A stretch of 15,219 nt of DNA from DATBAK01 sp036787815 (lineage in GTDB: Bacteria; Actinomycetota; Acidimicrobiia; IMCC26256; PALSA-610): positions 1-15,219 of the forward strand of contig DAIQOP010000079.1 of NCBI GenBank assembly GCA_036787815.1. The letters are read 5' to 3'. This document shows positions 14,117 through 15,219 of the stretch, one piece after another. The notes beneath the pieces were generated by a model. That model was not told the DNA's origin. It worked only from the letters and a program-made list of their open reading frames with translations, and made no database searches. The stretch's first letter is position 1; every line of letters begins with the position of its first letter. A program made the translations under genes and the position numbers.

Positions 14117-15013
14117 TCAGGCGGCGGTGAACTCGGCGGACGCACCGGTCAGGTCGAGCAGGCTGTCCTCGAGTGACTGGGCGGTCTCGCTGAGCTCGAC
14201 GACGCGGATGCCGTTCTCGAAGGCGAGCTTGGAGACGGTGGCCTTCGTGGTGCCTCGAACAACCAGCCGGTCGCCCGTGGCCTCCACAATGAGTTCGTGG
14301 GCGGCGAGCAACCGGACGAGATCAGCGGGTCGGGGCGTCTCGACGATGACCGTCACGGCCTGGCGAGCGGTGATCGCCTCGACGGTCTCGGCGGCCAAGA
14401 GCTTGCCGGCACCGACCACGACAAGGTCGTCGGCGAACAAGCTGAGCTCGCCGATCAGGTGGCTCGAAACGAACACCGTGCCGCCCCGCTCGGCAAAGTC
14501 GCTGAGGTGGTTGCGCAGCCAGCGGATGCCGTCGGGGTCGAGGCCGTTGGACGGCTCGTCCAGCAGCAGGACCTGCGGATCACCGAGGAGCGCACCGGCC
14601 AGGGCCAGACGCTGACGCATTCCGAGCGAGAACCCACCGGCGCGCTGGTCCACGGCCGACTCGAGCCCGACGTCGGCCAGGACCTGCTCGACCCGGCCCG
14701 CGGGGATGCCGCTCATGGCGGCCATCGCCCGCAGGTGGTTCCGAGCCGTGCGGCCCGGGTGCATGCAGCGGGCGTCGAGGACGGAGCCCACCAGCCGGGC
14801 CGGGTGCTCGAGGTCGGTGTAGCGGACCCCGTCGTAGCGGACTTCGCCGGCATCGGGCCGGGTGAGCCCGACCATCATGCGCATGGTGGTCGACTTCCCG
14901 GCCCCGTTCGGACCGACGAAACCCGTGACCCGGCCGGCGGCGACGGTGAATGTCAGGTCGTCGACCGCGGTGCGATCGCCGTAGCGCTTGGTGAGTCCTG
15001 AGAGGGTGATCAT
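14117..15013 (-). CDS. ABC transporter ATP-binding protein
   Basis: The 298-residue protein has Walker A GPNGAGKST (34-42), an ABC signature variant FSLGMRQRL (128-136) and Walker B VLLLDEP (148-154). A D-loop NGLDP and H-loop His185 follow. It looks like a DrrA/BcrA-type exporter ATPase, with a C-terminal extension (about 215-298) typical of that group. It should power the permease encoded downstream. The start ATG at 15013 has AGGAG about eight bases upstream. The ATG overlaps the TGA of the small unknown gene as ATGA, which supports translational coupling. All motifs are intact. Confidence 0.93.
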   Translation of the reverse strand: MITLSGLTKRYGDRTAVDDLTFTVAAGRVTGFVGPNGAGKSTTMRMMVGLTRPDAGEVRYDGVRYTDLEHPARLVGSVLDARCMHPGRTARNHLRAMAAMSGIPAGRVEQVLADVGLESAVDQRAGGFSLGMRQRLALAGALLGDPQVLLLDEPSNGLDPDGIRWLRNHLSDFAERGGTVFVSSHLIGELSLFADDLVVVGAGKLLAAETVEAITARQAVTVIVETPRPADLVRLLAAHELIVEATGDRLVVRGTTKATVSKLAFENGIRVVELSETAQSLEDSLLDLTGASAEFTAA

Positions 15014-15219
15014 GACGTTGCTCCTGATGCGTTGTGGGAGGACGGGTGGTTGCTGAGATTCAAGATTTCGGTCGGTTCGCCGGCTGGAAGCTCGGTGAGC
15101 GAGACCAAGGGGATGCCGAGGTCGCGCAGCTTGAGCAGCAGGCCGTGCAGGGCGGCCTGGTCGACAACGGGGCCGCGGAGGACGGTGGTACCGCCGTCCT
15201 CGGTCGTGAGGTTCAGCCC
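15010..15219 (-). CDS. C-terminal part of a small conserved unknown protein (start outside window)
   Basis: The minus strand is open from the window edge to TGA at 15012-15010, giving 69 residues. They include EDGGTTVLRGPVVDQAALHG and LLLKLRDLGIPLVSLTELP. This pattern (TTVL-GPV-DQAALHGLL-K-RDLG-PL-S) belongs to a family of small hypothetical proteins that often stand next to ABC exporters in actinobacteria and chloroflexi, as far as I recall. The function is unknown. Its stop overlaps the ATPase start (ATGA), so it is the upstream gene of that operon. The N-terminus lies beyond 15219. Confidence 0.7.
   Translation of the reverse strand, partial: GLNLTTEDGGTTVLRGPVVDQAALHGLLLKLRDLGIPLVSLTELPAGEPTEILNLSNHPSSHNASGATS

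Noticed and set aside
13225..14130. Plus-strand open frame of 301 codons opposite the permease
   Set aside because: It has no membrane or domain pattern, while the minus strand has six hydrophobic helices, a proper start and operon context.
14297..15001. Plus-strand open frame opposite the ABC ATPase
   Set aside because: It is the shadow of the ATPase gene, which has all ABC motifs intact.
1..15219. CRISPR array, tRNA or rRNA gene, insertion sequence, phage genes
   Set aside because: Looked for by eye on both strands: no regular direct repeats, cloverleaf, transposase motif or terminal inverted repeats were found.

Overview
This window is high-GC DNA (about 70% by eye) with many GTG starts, tight ATGA gene overlaps and GC-rich terminator hairpins. 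The gene content fits an actinobacterium: a SARP/BTAD regulator, a DUF1059 protein, a PQQ-type sugar dehydrogenase, and a sulfotransferase next to Gfo/Idh/MocA and SDR enzymes. My best guess is an uncultured acidimicrobial-type actinobacterium, inferred from style only because no taxonomic marker is present. A 10-base N run at 8680-8689 shows that the sequence is a scaffolded draft. Two clean reading-frame breaks suggest residual indel errors.

Layout. (1) Positions 1-3159, plus strand: four genes run head to tail with overlaps. They are the tail of an unknown gene, a PAPS-type sulfotransferase, a Gfo/Idh/MocA oxidoreductase and an SDR dehydrogenase. The overlaps imply one translationally coupled operon, probably modifying a small molecule or sugar-like compound. 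(2) Positions 3163-5246, minus strand: a secreted glucose/sorbosone dehydrogenase-like protein lies downstream of a small four-helix membrane protein, with a short gene remnant beyond it. (3) Positions 5404-8918, plus strand: a large membrane-anchored c-di-GMP enzyme (sensor, HAMP, PAS, PAS, GGDEF, EAL) is broken into three pieces by a frame break near 7101-7126 and by the gap, which is preceded by about 65 bases of foreign-looking sequence. (4) Positions 9009-11140, plus strand: a roughly 710-residue protein of unknown function has a striking tryptophan cluster and a transthyretin-like pattern, with a second frame break just before its C-terminus.

(5) Positions 11163-13016: a small SARP-type regulator on the minus strand is divergent from a DUF1059 mini-gene and a class I methyltransferase on the plus strand. 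A decayed GNAT acetyltransferase fragment follows. (6) Positions 13194-15219, minus strand: an operon holds a small conserved unknown protein (cut by the window end), an ABC ATPase and an ABC permease, and closes with a 26-bp perfect palindrome that serves as its terminator.

I did not find a CRISPR array, RNA gene, insertion sequence or clearly novel defence system. The most interesting uncharacterised item is the tryptophan-rich protein at 9009-11140. The most useful corrections for a database are the two frame breaks, the chimeric contig end and the unannotated small genes.
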